From the NCBI GenBank assembly GCA_043820105.1, contig JBDREC010000001.1, forward strand, positions 53,619 through 117,618: DNA of 64,000 bases, written 5' to 3'. This DNA is from JBDREC01 sp043820105 [NCBI: Pseudomonadota bacterium]. GTDB taxonomy: Bacteria > Bdellovibrionota_F > JAHFAK01. Shown here piece after piece: positions 1 through 9,944 of this stretch; the stretch's first letter is position 1, and each line of letters begins with the position of its first letter. Made by a program: the position numbers and the translations under genes. The notes beneath the pieces were generated by a model. It did no database searches and had not been told where the DNA came from. It saw nothing but the letters and a program-made list of their open reading frames with translations.

Positions 1-866
1 GCATAAACGATTTTTGGAATTATTGATAAGATATATCCTTGACTGTCAGTGCTTCCAGCATTTGTATCAATTGCAGTGCTAATATAAGGTATATAGCTGT
101 CATCTATTTTAGTTTTAAAATTATAAATAAAACGACCACTAACTTGAAGATTTAGTTGTTTTATTGGAGAGAACATTAGGTCTAGCCTCGTGTCAATGTC
201 ATCTCCAAAGTCAATTTTTCTGTTTCCTATATCATAGCTGCCTGTTGAGTCTGTTATGCTAATTTTTAGATATTCAGCTATTGCTGCAAATTTATATGTA
301 TATAAGGATGTTACTTGTGCTGCGAAATATTCAAGAAATTGTTGCTTGATTCTTAGGCCAGCTCCAATTTCAATTTGACCATTGCCCAAAGGAAGTTGAG
401 TTTCTCCATTAATTGAGCTGCTTGTTGAACCAGATGGAAACTTAGGGCAAACATAAACAGCAATAGAAGTAGTTGGATCCTCAAGGTTTAATACTTCATA
501 AAAAAGATCAAAATATACATCAGCAAGACCTATTGTTGAGTAGCCTGCTGTTTTTGAAATTTTTCTAAAGGCCAGGGGAATATTTATTCCCATTGAAAAA
601 TGATCAGTTATTCCATAATCAATGCTTAAAGTTGTAAAATTATTATAATACGTTAAATCTGTAACCTCTAAAAAATTTCCCAGAGAATCATAAAAATGAT
701 AAGATTGGCTAAAACTGTTATCCAGGGATACTTGAAGAATATCTCTTGGTAAGTTGGCTTTTCTGGCACTAGGTAAAAGCGAAAAAAAGTCTGTTGATGC
801 AAAACAAATAAAAGGAAAAGCTATGAAGATTATTATAAAATATGTAAATATAATTTTTATTTTCAT
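1..866 (-). CDS. Outer-membrane beta-barrel-like protein (3' end outside window)
   Basis: An uninterrupted reading frame runs from an ATG at 866 to the window edge (288 codons seen), so the C-terminus is missing. Residues 1-23 form a signal peptide (short basic start, long Ile/Phe core, ending in CFA). The rest alternates polar and aromatic residues and has many Gly-Asp turns, as in outer-membrane beta-barrels. Segments such as GINIPLAFRK and EIGAGLRIK recall the MetA-pathway/'phenol degradation' barrel family; this is a resemblance judged by eye only. It is divergent from the next gene. No sigma-54 site or strong ribosome binding site was seen upstream. Function is unknown. Confidence 0.75.
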   Translation of the reverse strand, partial: MKIKIIFTYFIIIFIAFPFICFASTDFFSLLPSARKANLPRDILQVSLDNSFSQSYHFYDSLGNFLEVTDLTYYNNFTTLSIDYGITDHFSMGINIPLAFRKISKTAGYSTIGLADVYFDLFYEVLNLEDPTTSIAVYVCPKFPSGSTSSSINGETQLPLGNGQIEIGAGLRIKQQFLEYFAAQVTSLYTYKFAAIAEYLKISITDSTGSYDIGNRKIDFGDDIDTRLDLMFSPIKQLNLQVSGRFIYNFKTKIDDSYIPYISTAIDTNAGSTDSQGYILSIIPKIVY

Positions 867-998
867 TGCTAGAAATTTTAGCAAATAATAGACAGGAAAG
901 ACAAGTGAAAAGAAAAAATAATTGCTTTGTTTTTATTAAATAGGTATATTTTTTTTTTAATCGTGACCAATTGCATGTTTAACTAATAGGTAATACAT

Positions 999-1670
999 AT
1001 GAAGAAAATGATTTTAATTTTTATCTTAATTTTTTGCTTTAATAATTTTCCATTAATAGCTCAAGATGAGTTAGAAGTTAGTGATGAAGAGCTTGATTCC
1101 TTGTTTGCAGATGAGGAAAAAGCCCCGGAAAAAAAGACAGATAAAAAAGAAGTGAAAAATGATAGGGATGAAAATATGTCTGGTTGGGATACTACAGAAG
1201 ATGAAAAAACTGCAGTAGAATTTGAGTCACCATCATCTGGTGAACCTTTAAAACTTAGCCAAGGTTTAGCTGGCAGGAAAAAATCCTATGTTGCTGCTAT
1301 TGTATTATCTCTGTTACCAGGCTTTGGAGCTGGAAGCTTTTATGCAAAAGATATTCCAAATGGCTTTTTGTGCTTTATGCTTGAGTTTTTGGGTGTTGCT
1401 GTACTAGGAGGTGGAATCGCAGCCTATTATGCTGATCCTGATGCTGATACAGCTGACAGTGTGTTTTCACCAAGCGAGGGAATGATGTATGGGGGTATTG
1501 CAGTTTTTGGTGTTACAAAGATTTATGATTTAGTTAGCACAATTTTAGCAATTAATAATTACAACAAACAATTTGCTTTTCGTTATGGTAAAAATGAATA
1601 TCAATTTAAACCATCTTTTGTTATAGCAGCATCCAATGAAGCTTTTCTGGGAATTCAGTTGGACTTTTAA
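999..1670 (+). CDS. Exported/membrane protein of unknown function
   Basis: This 223-residue protein starts with a signal peptide (residues 1-21, ending IAQ). An acidic, Lys-rich, probably disordered stretch follows to about residue 85. Two or three hydrophobic Gly-rich segments come next (about 98-150 and 160-185), with LSLLPGFGAGSFYAKD reminiscent of the short helical-hairpin membrane proteins annotated DUF5683/TM2-like. The C-terminus ends in Phe (QLDF), which is common for outer-membrane proteins. It lies just upstream of the ATP synthase Fo genes with a 13-bp gap and could be co-transcribed with them, but nothing ties it to ATP synthesis. Family assignment is uncertain. Confidence 0.7.
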   Translation: MKKMILIFILIFCFNNFPLIAQDELEVSDEELDSLFADEEKAPEKKTDKKEVKNDRDENMSGWDTTEDEKTAVEFESPSSGEPLKLSQGLAGRKKSYVAAIVLSLLPGFGAGSFYAKDIPNGFLCFMLEFLGVAVLGGGIAAYYADPDADTADSVFSPSEGMMYGGIAVFGVTKIYDLVSTILAINNYNKQFAFRYGKNEYQFKPSFVIAASNEAFLGIQLDF

Positions 1671-1683
1671 AGATCATTTCTCT

Positions 1684-1905
1684 ATGTATAATGATAATAA
1701 AATAAAAAATCAGTGGTTATACAAGCTTGGAAAAGTCTCTGTGATCTCCTCAGAACTTGTGATTCCAATTGTTGGATCCTTGCTTTTAGGTTTATATCTG
1801 GATAAAAAATTTCTGCTAGAACCAATTTTGACCTTGTGTTTTTTTGTTATTGGTATTTTTATCACCATAGCACGAATGAAAAAATATTTTAAAAAGAAAT
1901 GGTAA
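1684..1905 (+). CDS. atpZ: AtpZ/AtpI-like F-type ATPase accessory protein
   Basis: A small membrane protein with two hydrophobic helices (ELVIPIVGSLLLGLYLDKKF and a second at about residues 45-65), the layout of the ATPase_gene1/AtpZ family that precedes atpI and atpB in many operons. AtpZ/AtpI are thought to help c-ring assembly or cation supply; that is family knowledge. The reading frame stays open upstream to an ATG at 1636, but that start would overlap the previous gene and adds nothing conserved. The ATG at 1684 clears the previous stop and gives the usual length of 73 residues. It is followed after 3 bp by atpI. Confidence 0.75.
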   Translation: MYNDNKIKNQWLYKLGKVSVISSELVIPIVGSLLLGLYLDKKFLLEPILTLCFFVIGIFITIARMKKYFKKKW

Positions 1906-1908
1906 AGA

Positions 1909-2250
1909 ATGCTTTCAATTAAAAAAACAATTTTTACTTCAGTTGTATTAGGATTTTTACTTACTCTAGCCTCTTATATAGTTTACAGTGATTTGAAAAT
2001 TACTTTAAGCTTAATTGCTGGTTGCTTGATTTCAAACCTTAACTTTATTTTACTTGCCCATATTATAAAAAAAATGTTTGCAGGTGAGGGTAGTAAAGCA
2101 AAACCAGCTATTTTACTTTTTTTTAAATTCTTTCTATTGATTTTGTTAATAATAGTGCTCTTTAAATATTTTAACGTTGATATTATTTCATTAGCCATTG
2201 GTCTGGGAACTCCAATTTTAGCACTAATTCTTTCAAATTTAATATTATAA
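1909..2250 (+). CDS. atpI: ATP synthase protein I (AtpI)
   Basis: A 113-residue integral membrane protein with four hydrophobic helices and very few charges, matching the ATP synthase I chain family (AtpI). In bacteria AtpI acts as a chaperone for c-ring assembly or as a Mg2+/Ca2+ transporter. Its position, 3 bp after atpZ and 133 bp before atpB, is the classic one and supports the call more than the sequence itself, which is poorly conserved in this family. The following gap holds a degenerate 7-bp tandem repeat. Confidence 0.8.
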   Translation: MLSIKKTIFTSVVLGFLLTLASYIVYSDLKITLSLIAGCLISNLNFILLAHIIKKMFAGEGSKAKPAILLFFKFFLLILLIIVLFKYFNVDIISLAIGLGTPILALILSNLIL

Positions 2251-2265
2251 GCGGTGGTTTTTTTA

Positions 2266-2296
2266 CTACAAGCTACCAGCTACAAGCTACAAGCTA
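2266..2296 (+). repeat. Degenerate 7-bp tandem repeat (CTACAAG)
   Basis: Four and a half units of CTACAAG, one carrying a single change (CTACCAG), lie between atpI and atpB. It is one of several period-7 arrays in intergenic gaps of this window. Confidence 0.85.
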
Positions 2297-2382
2297 ATTT
2301 TAAGCCATTTTTCCTTTGACTTTTATCGCATATTTTGGATTTTATGCTCTGCAAATTTTAATAATTAATTTTAGATTTTATA

Positions 2383-3075
2383 ATGAAACATCACGTAACA
2401 CTATTTGATATTATTCCAGGGCTTAATCAACTGCCCTCTCATATTGCTGGAGCTTTACTTGTTTGTGTGCTTTTGTGTATCTTGTCGGTTATTTTCTATT
2501 TAAGAATTAGAAAACAAGAAGATGCTGAGGTTCCTCCTGATAAGTTTTGTTTAAGAAATGTATTTGAGTTAATTGTTGAGTATGTGCTTGATTTGGTAGA
2601 AAACATGACTGGTCCTAAGGGCAGACGCTTTTTTCCAATTATTGGCGCAACTTTTTTATTTATTTTAGTTTCAAATATTATGGGTTTAATCCCTGGTTTA
2701 GTGCCACCTACTGATAATGTTAATACTAACGCTGCTTGCGCAATTTTTATTTTTCTTTCTACTTATTATTTTGGAATAAAAGAACATGGTCTTGCTTATT
2801 TTAAAAAATTAGCAGGTCCTGTTTGGTGGTTAGCCTTTTTATTTTTACCAATAGAAATCATAAGTCATTGTATTCGGCCAGTTTCTTTAACACTTCGACT
2901 TTACGGAAATATTTTTGGAGATCACGCTGTTTTAGCTATCTTTTCTGATTTGATTCCTTTAATTGTGCCAATTCCATTTTTAGCGCTTGGAACTTTAGTT
3001 TCAGTTATCCAGGCCCTGGTTTTTACACTTCTATCAATAGTATATATATCAGAAGCGATTTCACACGAACATTAG
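2383..3075 (+). CDS. atpB: F-type ATP synthase subunit a
   Basis: A 230-residue polytopic protein of the membrane Fo sector that forms the half-channels for the coupling ion against the c-ring. The family hallmark is in the penultimate helices: SLTLRLYGNIFGDHAVL holds the essential Arg (in LRLYGN), and the last helix contains ALVFTLLSIVYISEA. The start sequence HVTLFDIIPG is typical of short delta-proteobacterial subunit a. It sits between atpI and atpE. The genes for b, delta and the F1 subunits are not in this window, so the ATP synthase is encoded at two or more loci, as in several delta-proteobacterial lineages. Confidence 0.97.
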   Translation: MKHHVTLFDIIPGLNQLPSHIAGALLVCVLLCILSVIFYLRIRKQEDAEVPPDKFCLRNVFELIVEYVLDLVENMTGPKGRRFFPIIGATFLFILVSNIMGLIPGLVPPTDNVNTNAACAIFIFLSTYYFGIKEHGLAYFKKLAGPVWWLAFLFLPIEIISHCIRPVSLTLRLYGNIFGDHAVLAIFSDLIPLIVPIPFLALGTLVSVIQALVFTLLSIVYISEAISHEH

Positions 3076-3076
3076 G

Positions 3077-3111
3077 TTGGTATTTGGTATTCAGTATTTG
3101 GTATTCAGTAG
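3077..3111 (+). repeat. Degenerate 7-bp tandem repeat (TTGGTAT/TCAGTAT)
   Basis: Five units of a 7-bp motif, alternating TTGGTAT and TCAGTAT, start directly after the atpB stop codon. They belong to the same class of period-7 intergenic arrays as the others in the window but use a different unit. Confidence 0.85.
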
Positions 3112-3247
3112 GAAGAAATTTTATTGAACTTTAGGTTAGAAATTATAAATAATTTTCCTTGGTTTTTTTGGTTGATTTTAATTTTTTACTACTATATTTA
3201 CCGTGCAAGTTTTTGGAAATAAATTCATTTGAAAGGATAAATTTAAA

Positions 3248-3580
3248 ATGAAAGCACTAAAATTTATAAAAATTATAACACTTAGTTTTGTGGCTTATTT
3301 AGGGCATTCTGCCTTTGTTTTTGCTGAAGAAACAGTTGAAATCGCTACTACAGATTCAAGTGGCTGGTATGCAATTGCAGCAGCTTTTGCTATTGGAATT
3401 GCAGCGTTTGGTGGTGCCTTAGGACAGGGAAAGGCAATTTCAGCTGCCCTTGAAGGTATTGCAAGAAATCCTTCTGCTACATCAAAAATTCAAATGCCTA
3501 TGCTTATTGGTCTTGCTTTTATTGAATCATTAGTTATTTATGTGCTTTTGATTTCTTTTTTTATTGTTTTCAAGTTCTAA
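3248..3580 (+). CDS. atpE: F-type ATP synthase subunit c with N-terminal leader
   Basis: Forms the rotating membrane c-ring of ATP synthase. The C-terminal 75 residues are a normal two-helix hairpin with the Gly-rich first helix, the polar loop ARNPSA and the ion-binding carboxylate in [11 protein letters not shown] in helix 1 together with ES and Y in helix 2 are residues also used by Na+-binding c-rings, but the same set occurs in many relatives presumed to use protons, so ion choice cannot be read from it. A 27-residue hydrophobic leader ending VFA-EET looks like a signal peptide, seen in some delta-proteobacterial c subunits. The ribosome binding site is GAAAGG. The last 11 bp overlap the convergent cyclase gene. 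Confidence 0.95.
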   Translation: MKALKFIKIITLSFVAYLGHSAFVFAEETVEIATTDSSGWYAIAAAFAIGIAAFGGALGQGKAISAALEGIARNPSATSKIQMPMLIGLAFIESLVIYVLLISFFIVFKF

Positions 3581-5438
3581 TTTTATCATACAGAAAACAT
3601 TTATTTCGTCCATTTTCTTTTGCATAATATAAAGCCTTGTCTGCTTTTGAAATAAGCTCTGAACGTTTTTCTGAATCATCAGGGAAGGTTGAAATTCCTG
3701 CTGAAATAGTAACCTTAAGCTCACGTAAACTACCATCAAATCTTTCTATTTCAACATTTTGTCTAATTCTTTCCCCAAGGTTATTAGCTTCTTTTTTGCC
3801 TGTGTTTGGTAAAATAACTGCGAATTCTTCTCCGCCATATCTTGAGGCAATATCAATTTTTCGAATACTGCTTTTTATTACACTTGATATCTTTTTTAAA
3901 ACTTTATCTCCATATATATGGCCATAGGTATCATTTATTGATTTGAAATAATCTATATCAAGAAACATTAGGGATATCTTTTCTGAAAACCTATGAGCTC
4001 TTGCAAGGTTTTGCTCGAAGGTCTCCTGGAAATATCTATGGTTATATAAACCAGTCATAGAGTCAGTTGTCGCGAGTGTTTCCATTTTTTCAAAAAGGCG
4101 CGAGTTTTGTATAGAAAATGATGTTTGTTTTGCTATAACTTCAATCATATTAATTTCATTTTCAGAAAACTCATCATTTTCATAGCTTCCAACAGCCATG
4201 CTTCCAATATTACCTGCAGTAGTAAAAAGCGGAACAATTAAAAGTGAATTTAATCCATGATTAAAGGGTAGGCTTCTATCAAAAATAATTACTTCTTTTT
4301 TTGCCTCTATTATATTTTTATAATGCAAGGAACGGTTATTTTTAATAACCCAGGAAGCTAGAGAAGTCGCAGGATCAAAACTAAAATTTAAATTTTCATA
4401 TTCTGGCAAATCTTTATTATCTTCATGGACTATCATTATCTTATTTTCACCTTTATCGCTATCATGAAGAATAATCGCCCCAAAATCAATATTACAAGTG
4501 GTTTTAACTGCTTTGATTAATTCTTTTGTTATATCATTTGTATAAATGTGTGATGAAAGATCCTTGCTTGATTCGTATAAATTTTTAATTTCATTTGCCA
4601 TGAAAACAAGAGTTTTTGTTCTCTTTTTTTCATTATATAATGATGAAAAAAGATTTATTAATAATTTAACTCTTGTATCATTTCTCTTGGTAGTCATTTT
4701 TGGACAAAAACTATCATTTGCAGCTATGGCTATTATTTCTTTGTTATCATTAAATATTGGAAAACCTAAAAAAGATTTAACATCAGGTCTTATACTCTCT
4801 TTGTAATAACTTAGCCCATGATAAGTTTCTTGAATAGGAGACATTGAAATAAGGCATTTTTCTTTGAAAATTCCAGATAAAACCCCAGATGAAAAGCTAA
4901 TTCTTTCATTAAATAGATTGCCTGATTTACAAAATTTATTTTCAAGCACAAATTCCTTGTTTTCATAATCAACCTTATATATAAGAGAAGAATTTGTATC
5001 TAAAAATTTGTGAGTAAATAGTATTAGATCATAAAGAGTCTCAGGAAAATTGCTATGTAAATTTAGTTCACTTTCATTTTCAGCTGTTTTTATATCTAGT
5101 TTGTTGTCAGGATTCGCAGCTTTTGGTTTGCCCTGCTCAGGGATGTGCTCTTTTTCAAAGAGAATGGGAATAATTAATATAAGCATCCAGACTGGTAAAA
5201 GATAAAGCAGTATGAACTTGGGTAAGGGGCTAATTGATATAAATGTGAACTCAAATATTGCCGAAAAGGCAAGTGGCAGTGTGTAGTTTTTAATTGGCTT
5301 AAATCTTATAAAGGAAAGCAGCACTGCGATATAAAAAATATGCATGTATAAAAAAATATCACTATAAAGTGAGAAAAATACGTTATTTAATAAGCAAAAG
5401 GAAAAAAAAGTAAGAAAGAAGACTACAATGCTATTCAT
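3570..5438 (-). CDS. Membrane-bound diguanylate cyclase with two GAF-type domains
   Basis: Makes the second messenger c-di-GMP from GTP. Order: several membrane helices (about residues 1-105), two GAF-like sensor regions (about 130-270 and 285-450), then a GGDEF domain (about 460-622). The active site reads RYGGEEF, so it should be active, and RKID five residues before it is an intact RxxD product-inhibition site. The frame is open to 5474, but the ATG at 5438 overlaps the ftsB stop by 8 bp (ATGAATAG), which indicates translational coupling, so this start is preferred. Pairing with ftsB could link c-di-GMP to the cell cycle; that is inference. Confidence 0.92.
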   Translation of the reverse strand: MNSIVVFFLTFFSFCLLNNVFFSLYSDIFLYMHIFYIAVLLSFIRFKPIKNYTLPLAFSAIFEFTFISISPLPKFILLYLLPVWMLILIIPILFEKEHIPEQGKPKAANPDNKLDIKTAENESELNLHSNFPETLYDLILFTHKFLDTNSSLIYKVDYENKEFVLENKFCKSGNLFNERISFSSGVLSGIFKEKCLISMSPIQETYHGLSYYKESIRPDVKSFLGFPIFNDNKEIIAIAANDSFCPKMTTKRNDTRVKLLINLFSSLYNEKKRTKTLVFMANEIKNLYESSKDLSSHIYTNDITKELIKAVKTTCNIDFGAIILHDSDKGENKIMIVHEDNKDLPEYENLNFSFDPATSLASWVIKNNRSLHYKNIIEAKKEVIIFDRSLPFNHGLNSLLIVPLFTTAGNIGSMAVGSYENDEFSENEINMIEVIAKQTSFSIQNSRLFEKMETLATTDSMTGLYNHRYFQETFEQNLARAHRFSEKISLMFLDIDYFKSINDTYGHIYGDKVLKKISSVIKSSIRKIDIASRYGGEEFAVILPNTGKKEANNLGERIRQNVEIERFDGSLRELKVTISAGISTFPDDSEKRSELISKADKALYYAKENGRNKCFLYDKIRT

Positions 5439-5751
5439 TTTTTGTTTTATCCCCAAATATATAAACGACTTCAAATTTTTCTAACATTCCTAAATTATCT
5501 TTTATCTTTTGTGAAATATAATAGGAATTAAATTTTAATTGTTTTATTTCAGATTTTAAATTTAAATTTTCGTGTTTTAATTTTTTAATATTTCTTTGAA
5601 CCTTTTGTTTTTCAACAAAGAGGTTATAGGTGTTTACAAGGCCTTTTTCTCCAGAGAAAGTAAAAAATACGGTGAAAAAAGAAGAAACAACTATAGTGCA
5701 AATAATTAATAACAAGACAAGTTGGTTTTTTGATTTTTTTCCTCCAGACAT
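5431..5751 (-). CDS. ftsB: Septum formation initiator FtsB/DivIC-like
   Basis: A 106-residue bitopic protein: a short basic N-terminus, one transmembrane helix (about residues 11-32), then a coiled coil rich in Lys/Leu/Asn (about 42-75). This is the architecture of FtsB/DivIC, which bridges FtsL and FtsQ in the divisome. The conserved Gly after the coil (DNLGMLEKFEVVYIF) fits the family's C-terminal motif. It is the first gene of a two-gene unit with the diguanylate cyclase, which overlaps its stop codon. The assignment rests on architecture and weak motifs. Confidence 0.8.
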   Translation of the reverse strand: MSGGKKSKNQLVLLLIICTIVVSSFFTVFFTFSGEKGLVNTYNLFVEKQKVQRNIKKLKHENLNLKSEIKQLKFNSYYISQKIKDNLGMLEKFEVVYIFGDKTKNE

Positions 5752-5802
5752 GGGGCTTATATTACTATATTTGAATGCATTCGTAAAGGAGAAAATTATT
5801 TA

Positions 5803-5830
5803 TAAGTCGTAAGTGGTAAGTGGTAAGTTG
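5803..5830 (+). repeat. Degenerate 7-bp tandem repeat (TAAGTGG)
   Basis: Four units (TAAGTCG, TAAGTGG twice, TAAGTTG) fill the gap between ftsB and fusA. The same unit recurs at 32,214 behind top6B. Confidence 0.85.
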
Positions 5831-5833
5831 ATT

Positions 5834-7912
5834 TTAGTAGTATTTATTTAAGATAGAATCTTGAATGTTTTTTGGGACTATTTCGTATTTAACAAATTCC
5901 ATCGTATGATTTGCACGTCCTTGAGAGAGTGAGCGAATTTCTGTTGCATAGCCAAAGAGTTCAGATAAAGGAATTTCTGCTTTAACTGTTTTGAGATTAG
6001 CTTTTGCTTGCATATTAATAATTTTGCCTCTTCTTGCATTCATATCTGATATGATATTGCTAAGGAAATCTTCTGGAACTGCCACTTCAACACTCATAAT
6101 TGGTTCAAGTAAAACAGGATCTGCATCTCTTAAGGCATTATTAATTGCCATGGAGCCTGCCATTTTAAAGGCCACTTCAGTGAAGTTTTCTTCTTGATAT
6201 GCACCACCTACTAAGGTGACAATTATATCCATGACCGGATAGCTGCACAAATATCCGCTTTCAAGCGAGAGTTTTACACCCTCTTCAATTATAGGAATAA
6301 CTGATTTTGGAATAATTTCATGATGCACTTTATTTACAAAGGTGTTTCCTGCTGATCTTTTGTTTGGCTGGATTTCAATGACAACATGTGCAAATTGAGA
6401 TTGTGTTTGGGTCATTTTATCAAATTTGCTTTCAGAACGAACCTTTTTAGTAATAGATTCTTTATAAGCTACCTGGGGTTTTCCAACATTTGCATTAGCA
6501 GAATATTCTCTTAATAATCTATTCACAATAATTTCTAAATGTAATTCACCCATGCCTGAAATAATTCTTTGACCTGTTTCTTCATCCATTTTAACTTTAA
6601 AGGAAGGATCTTCAATTTCCAGTTTTGCAAGAGAATCAGCTAGTTTGTCTTCATCTTGTTTTGTCTTTGGTTCTATTGCAACTGAAATAACAGGATCAGG
6701 AAAATCAAGTTTTTCAAGGTATATTGGCTTATCTATTCTGCAAAGAGTGTCGCCAGTCCTTGTAAATTTTAGTCCAGATACAGCAACAATATCACCAGTT
6801 CTTATACTTTTAGTTTCTTCTCTTTTGTTTGCGTGCATTATAAAAATTTTAGTTAATCTTTCTTTTTTGTTTTGCAGTGAATTAAGAGCAACACTTCCTG
6901 AATCTAGGGTTCCTGAATAGACTCTTAAATAGGTTAATTGACCAATAAAATTATCATGTACAATTTTATATGCTAAAGCTGTAAATGGCTCGTTGTCATC
7001 AGGTCGTCTTTCAATTCTTTTATCATCATTTGGGTTAAAGCCTCTAACAGGAGGTTTATCAAGCGGTGATGGAAAATAGGAAACAACTGCATCTAAAATT
7101 TTTTGAACACCTTTATTTTTAAAAGAGGAACCACATAAAACAGGGATTATTTCATTTGCTAAGGTTAATTTGCGAATAGCATTATTAATTAATTCTTCAT
7201 TTATAAATCCATCAGAAAGATATTCTTCTAAAAGATCATCATCTGCTTCAGCTATTGTTTCTAGAAGAAAATGTCTGAACTGATTGGCCTGGTCTAAATA
7301 ATCCTCTGGAATATCTTTATATTCATACTTACTGCCCAAAGATTCTTCATCATAATAGATAGCCTTCATTTTTATAAGGTCAATAATTGCCTCAAAATTT
7401 TCACCTTCTCCAATTGGGATTTGTAAAGGGCAGGCTTGGCCACCAAGTTTTTCTTTTATCTCATTATATACTCTAAAATAATCTGCTCCAAGTCTATCCA
7501 TTTTATTAATAAAAACAATTCTTGGAACATTATATTTGTCAGCCTGTCTCCATACCGTTTCTGATTGAGGTTCAACACCGCCTACAGAGCAAAGCACAAC
7601 AACCGCAGCGTCTAGTACCCTTAAGGACCTTTCTACTTCTAAGGTGAAATCAACGTGACCTGGAGTATCAATAATGTTAATCTTATGATCATTCCAAAAG
7701 CAAGTTGTTGCAGCTGAAGTAATTGTGATGCCGCGTTCTTTTTCCTGAGCCATCCAGTCCATTACAGCGAGACCATCGTGAACTTCTCCCATTTTATAGG
7801 ACTTTCCAGTATAATATAATATTCTTTCAGTTGTAGTTGTTTTCCCAGCATCAATATGTGCAATAATGCCTATATTGCGAACTATAGATAAATTCATGTT
7901 CTCTTTCGCCAT
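5834..7912 (-). CDS. fusA: Translation elongation factor G
   Basis: GTPase that drives ribosomal translocation and, with RRF, ribosome recycling. At 692 residues it is the standard length. The GTP-binding motifs are all present: [12 protein letters not shown] (P-loop), the switch I stretch [17 protein letters not shown] and NKMD. Domain IV carries [14 protein letters not shown] and the C-terminus ends in the usual [10 protein letters not shown] region. It is the third gene of the str operon behind rpsG, 79 bp away. No tuf follows, unlike the fuller rpsL-rpsG-fusA-tuf arrangement of many bacteria. Confidence 0.98.
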   Translation of the reverse strand: MAKENMNLSIVRNIGIIAHIDAGKTTTTERILYYTGKSYKMGEVHDGLAVMDWMAQEKERGITITSAATTCFWNDHKINIIDTPGHVDFTLEVERSLRVLDAAVVVLCSVGGVEPQSETVWRQADKYNVPRIVFINKMDRLGADYFRVYNEIKEKLGGQACPLQIPIGEGENFEAIIDLIKMKAIYYDEESLGSKYEYKDIPEDYLDQANQFRHFLLETIAEADDDLLEEYLSDGFINEELINNAIRKLTLANEIIPVLCGSSFKNKGVQKILDAVVSYFPSPLDKPPVRGFNPNDDKRIERRPDDNEPFTALAYKIVHDNFIGQLTYLRVYSGTLDSGSVALNSLQNKKERLTKIFIMHANKREETKSIRTGDIVAVSGLKFTRTGDTLCRIDKPIYLEKLDFPDPVISVAIEPKTKQDEDKLADSLAKLEIEDPSFKVKMDEETGQRIISGMGELHLEIIVNRLLREYSANANVGKPQVAYKESITKKVRSESKFDKMTQTQSQFAHVVIEIQPNKRSAGNTFVNKVHHEIIPKSVIPIIEEGVKLSLESGYLCSYPVMDIIVTLVGGAYQEENFTEVAFKMAGSMAINNALRDADPVLLEPIMSVEVAVPEDFLSNIISDMNARRGKIINMQAKANLKTVKAEIPLSELFGYATEIRSLSQGRANHTMEFVKYEIVPKNIQDSILNKYY

Positions 7913-7991
7913 ATAAAAAAATTCATGTAAGTTAATAATTTAAGTAAAGTGTAATAATTGATTATATTTTAAAAATCAAGATGCTTTTAAG

Positions 7992-8465
7992 CTACCAGCG
8001 GAAGTGAGCAAATGCCTTGTTGGCGTCTGCCATTTTGTGAGTGTCTTCTCTTTTCTTAATTGCAGCGCCTCTTTTATGAAAGGCATCAATGAGTTCACCT
8101 GCAAGTTTTTCATACATTGTTTTTTCGCCTCTAGCTCTTGAGTATTTAATTACCCAACGAAAAGCAAGGGCTTCTCTTCTAGGAGCTCTAATTTCCATTG
8201 GCACCTGATATGTTGCACCACCAACTCTTCTTGATTTAACTTCGATTAGTGGTTTGATATTTTCAATGGCAATTTTAAAAGCTTCAATTGGTTCTTTTTC
8301 TTTAACTTCTTTTTGAATAATATCTAAAGATTTATAAAGAATTGATCTCGCAGTTGATTTTTTTCCACCTTGCATCATGCAGTTTACAAATTTTTCAGCT
8401 AGCACACTTCCATATTTGGGATCTGCTATGATGGGTCTTTTGGGTACTTCTCTTCTTCTTGGCAT
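7992..8465 (-). CDS. rpsG: 30S ribosomal protein S7
   Basis: Primary 16S rRNA-binding protein that nucleates assembly of the 30S head and lies near the E site. The 157-residue length and the signatures [35 protein letters not shown] and [19 protein letters not shown] leave no doubt. It is 18 bp behind rpsL in the str operon. In E. coli S7 is the translational repressor of this operon; no matching mRNA structure was identified here. Confidence 0.98.
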   Translation of the reverse strand: MPRRREVPKRPIIADPKYGSVLAEKFVNCMMQGGKKSTARSILYKSLDIIQKEVKEKEPIEAFKIAIENIKPLIEVKSRRVGGATYQVPMEIRAPRREALAFRWVIKYSRARGEKTMYEKLAGELIDAFHKRGAAIKKREDTHKMADANKAFAHFRW

Positions 8466-8483
8466 ACTATAACCTCTTTTAGT

Positions 8484-8852
8484 TTACGATTTCTTTGCGC
8501 CGTATTTTGAACGACTTTGTTTTCTGTCAGCTACACCTACTGTATCAAGTGTTCCTCGAACAACGTGATATCTAACACCAGGTAAATCTTTAACTCTTCC
8601 GCCTCTGATTAAAACAACTGAGTGCTCTTGAAGATTGTGACCAACTCCTGGAATGTAAGTTGTAACTTCAAATCCATTGGTTAATCTAACCCTTGCAACT
8701 TTTCTCAAAGCTGAGTTAGGTTTTTTGGGTGTTACAGTATAAACTCTAAGACAAACTCCTCGTTTTTGAGGGCATTTTTTTAGTGCAGGAGACGATGTTT
8801 TTACTTTAATTTTTTTCCTGCCTTTTCTAACTAACTGATTAATTGTTGGCAT
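8484..8852 (-). CDS. rpsL: 30S ribosomal protein S12
   Basis: Decoding-centre protein of the small subunit. The 122-residue sequence starts [12 protein letters not shown] and contains [15 protein letters not shown] and [29 protein letters not shown]. The Lys positions linked to streptomycin resistance (KKPNSA loop and GRVKDLPG loop) have the wild-type residues. It is the first gene of the str operon, preceded by a hairpin at 8,974-9,002 that separates it from tadB. Confidence 0.98.
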   Translation of the reverse strand: MPTINQLVRKGRKKIKVKTSSPALKKCPQKRGVCLRVYTVTPKKPNSALRKVARVRLTNGFEVTTYIPGVGHNLQEHSVVLIRGGRVKDLPGVRYHVVRGTLDTVGVADRKQSRSKYGAKKS

Positions 8853-8973
8853 TTAAACCTTCCTATAACATATTATAACTTAAGCAAATATCAAAAAAGT
8901 AGCTGGGCTTATAGCAGTGAAACCCAGGCTTGTCAACATAAAAGGTCGAAAAAAAATCTGAACTTGCGCACTT

Positions 8974-9002
8974 GCCTGATTTCCTTTTCAATAAAATCAG
9001 GC
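8974..9002 (-). terminator. Hairpin downstream of tadB, possible terminator
   Basis: A perfect 9-bp stem (GCCTGATTT / AAATCAGGC) with an 11-nt loop sits 37 nt behind the tadB stop and in front of rpsL. There is no clean U-run on the minus strand, so it may instead be an attenuator or an mRNA-end stabiliser. Confidence 0.45.
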
Positions 9003-9039
9003 CAATATTTTCATAAAAAATAAGTGTGTGAAATGGCGG

Positions 9040-9930
9040 TTAAATATCGATAGTTACGATTTTTTTGATAACGAAAAAAGCTAGACCTATGATACAACAT
9101 GCAGCTATTGTTAAGCCTAAACCAATTGGAGTTGTTACAAAAAGCTTCATTTCGTCTGGGTTTGAAAGATAAAACATGCCAGCTAAAGCAAAAGGAAGGC
9201 ATGAAAGCATGGCACCTTGAAAAAGGCCTAAGTGTGTGAGGGATTTGATTTTTCCATCAATCTTTTTTCTTTCACGGATTGTGTTTGTCAAGGTGTCAAA
9301 GGTTTCTGTTAAATCACCACCAGTTTCTCGTAAAATAGTAATTGAGCTAACAACCATATGTAAATCGTCAGAAGGAATTCTTTCACCTAATGATTCAAGT
9401 GCTTCATCAATTGACGATCCAATTTGCTGTTGATGTAGGACTAGTTGAAATTCCTGGGACACTGGGTTTGGCATGTTTTTTGATATTAACTGCATGCCTT
9501 GAAGAAAAGATAGACCTGACTTTAATGTGTTTCCAAGCATTGCAAGACAGTCCACTAATTGTGCATCAAATTTAGCTACTCGTCTATTAAAAAGAAAACC
9601 AACGATGAATTTAGGGGCTACCCAGGCTATTATACATATTAGTGCTGTAAGTACTATGGCAACAATGAAATGCATGTTTGATAAAAACATCATTATAACG
9701 CCCAAAAGCAGACAAGCAACAAATGGACCAAAAGAGAGGATATAGATTCTTTCAATAGGCCATTTATCCTTAATAAACATTTTTTCAAATTTATCTTCAA
9801 AAAATTCGATTCTATTTCTATATTTATTTGCTGCCCAAGACTCCATTCCCTCATATGAGCCTATGACAAAAATAAAAACTGCAAATCCAATAATTATTGC
9901 AATGACTGTTGTTAGTCCAAAGAAAAACAT
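9040..9930 (-). CDS. tadB: Tad pilus/secretion inner-membrane platform protein TadB
   Basis: Type II secretion system F-domain protein that forms part of the inner-membrane platform on which the CpaF ATPase acts. N-terminal helices (about residues 1-25 and 60-110) precede the cytoplasmic F domain (about 125-245, with SLGERIPSDDLHMVVSSI and ETGGDLTETFDTLTNTIRERKKIDGKI). Two C-terminal helices follow. It starts 14 bp behind the cpaE-cpaF stop with an AAGG ribosome binding site. The usual partner tadC, the prepilin peptidase and pilin genes are not next to it, so the rest of the apparatus must be elsewhere. Confidence 0.9.
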   Translation of the reverse strand: MFFFGLTTVIAIIIGFAVFIFVIGSYEGMESWAANKYRNRIEFFEDKFEKMFIKDKWPIERIYILSFGPFVACLLLGVIMMFLSNMHFIVAIVLTALICIIAWVAPKFIVGFLFNRRVAKFDAQLVDCLAMLGNTLKSGLSFLQGMQLISKNMPNPVSQEFQLVLHQQQIGSSIDEALESLGERIPSDDLHMVVSSITILRETGGDLTETFDTLTNTIRERKKIDGKIKSLTHLGLFQGAMLSCLPFALAGMFYLSNPDEMKLFVTTPIGLGLTIAACCIIGLAFFVIKKIVTIDI

Positions 9931-9944
9931 AATTCGCCTTTCAT

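Noticed and set aside
3248-3580. Sodium-coupled ATP synthase based on Q, E-S and Y in subunit c
   Set aside because: The same residues occur in many c subunits presumed to use protons, so the ion cannot be decided from sequence alone.
8190-8215. TTGGCAC followed by TTGCA inside rpsG
   Set aside because: The spacer is 8 bp instead of 5 and it lies in a ribosomal gene on the wrong strand, so not a sigma-54 promoter.
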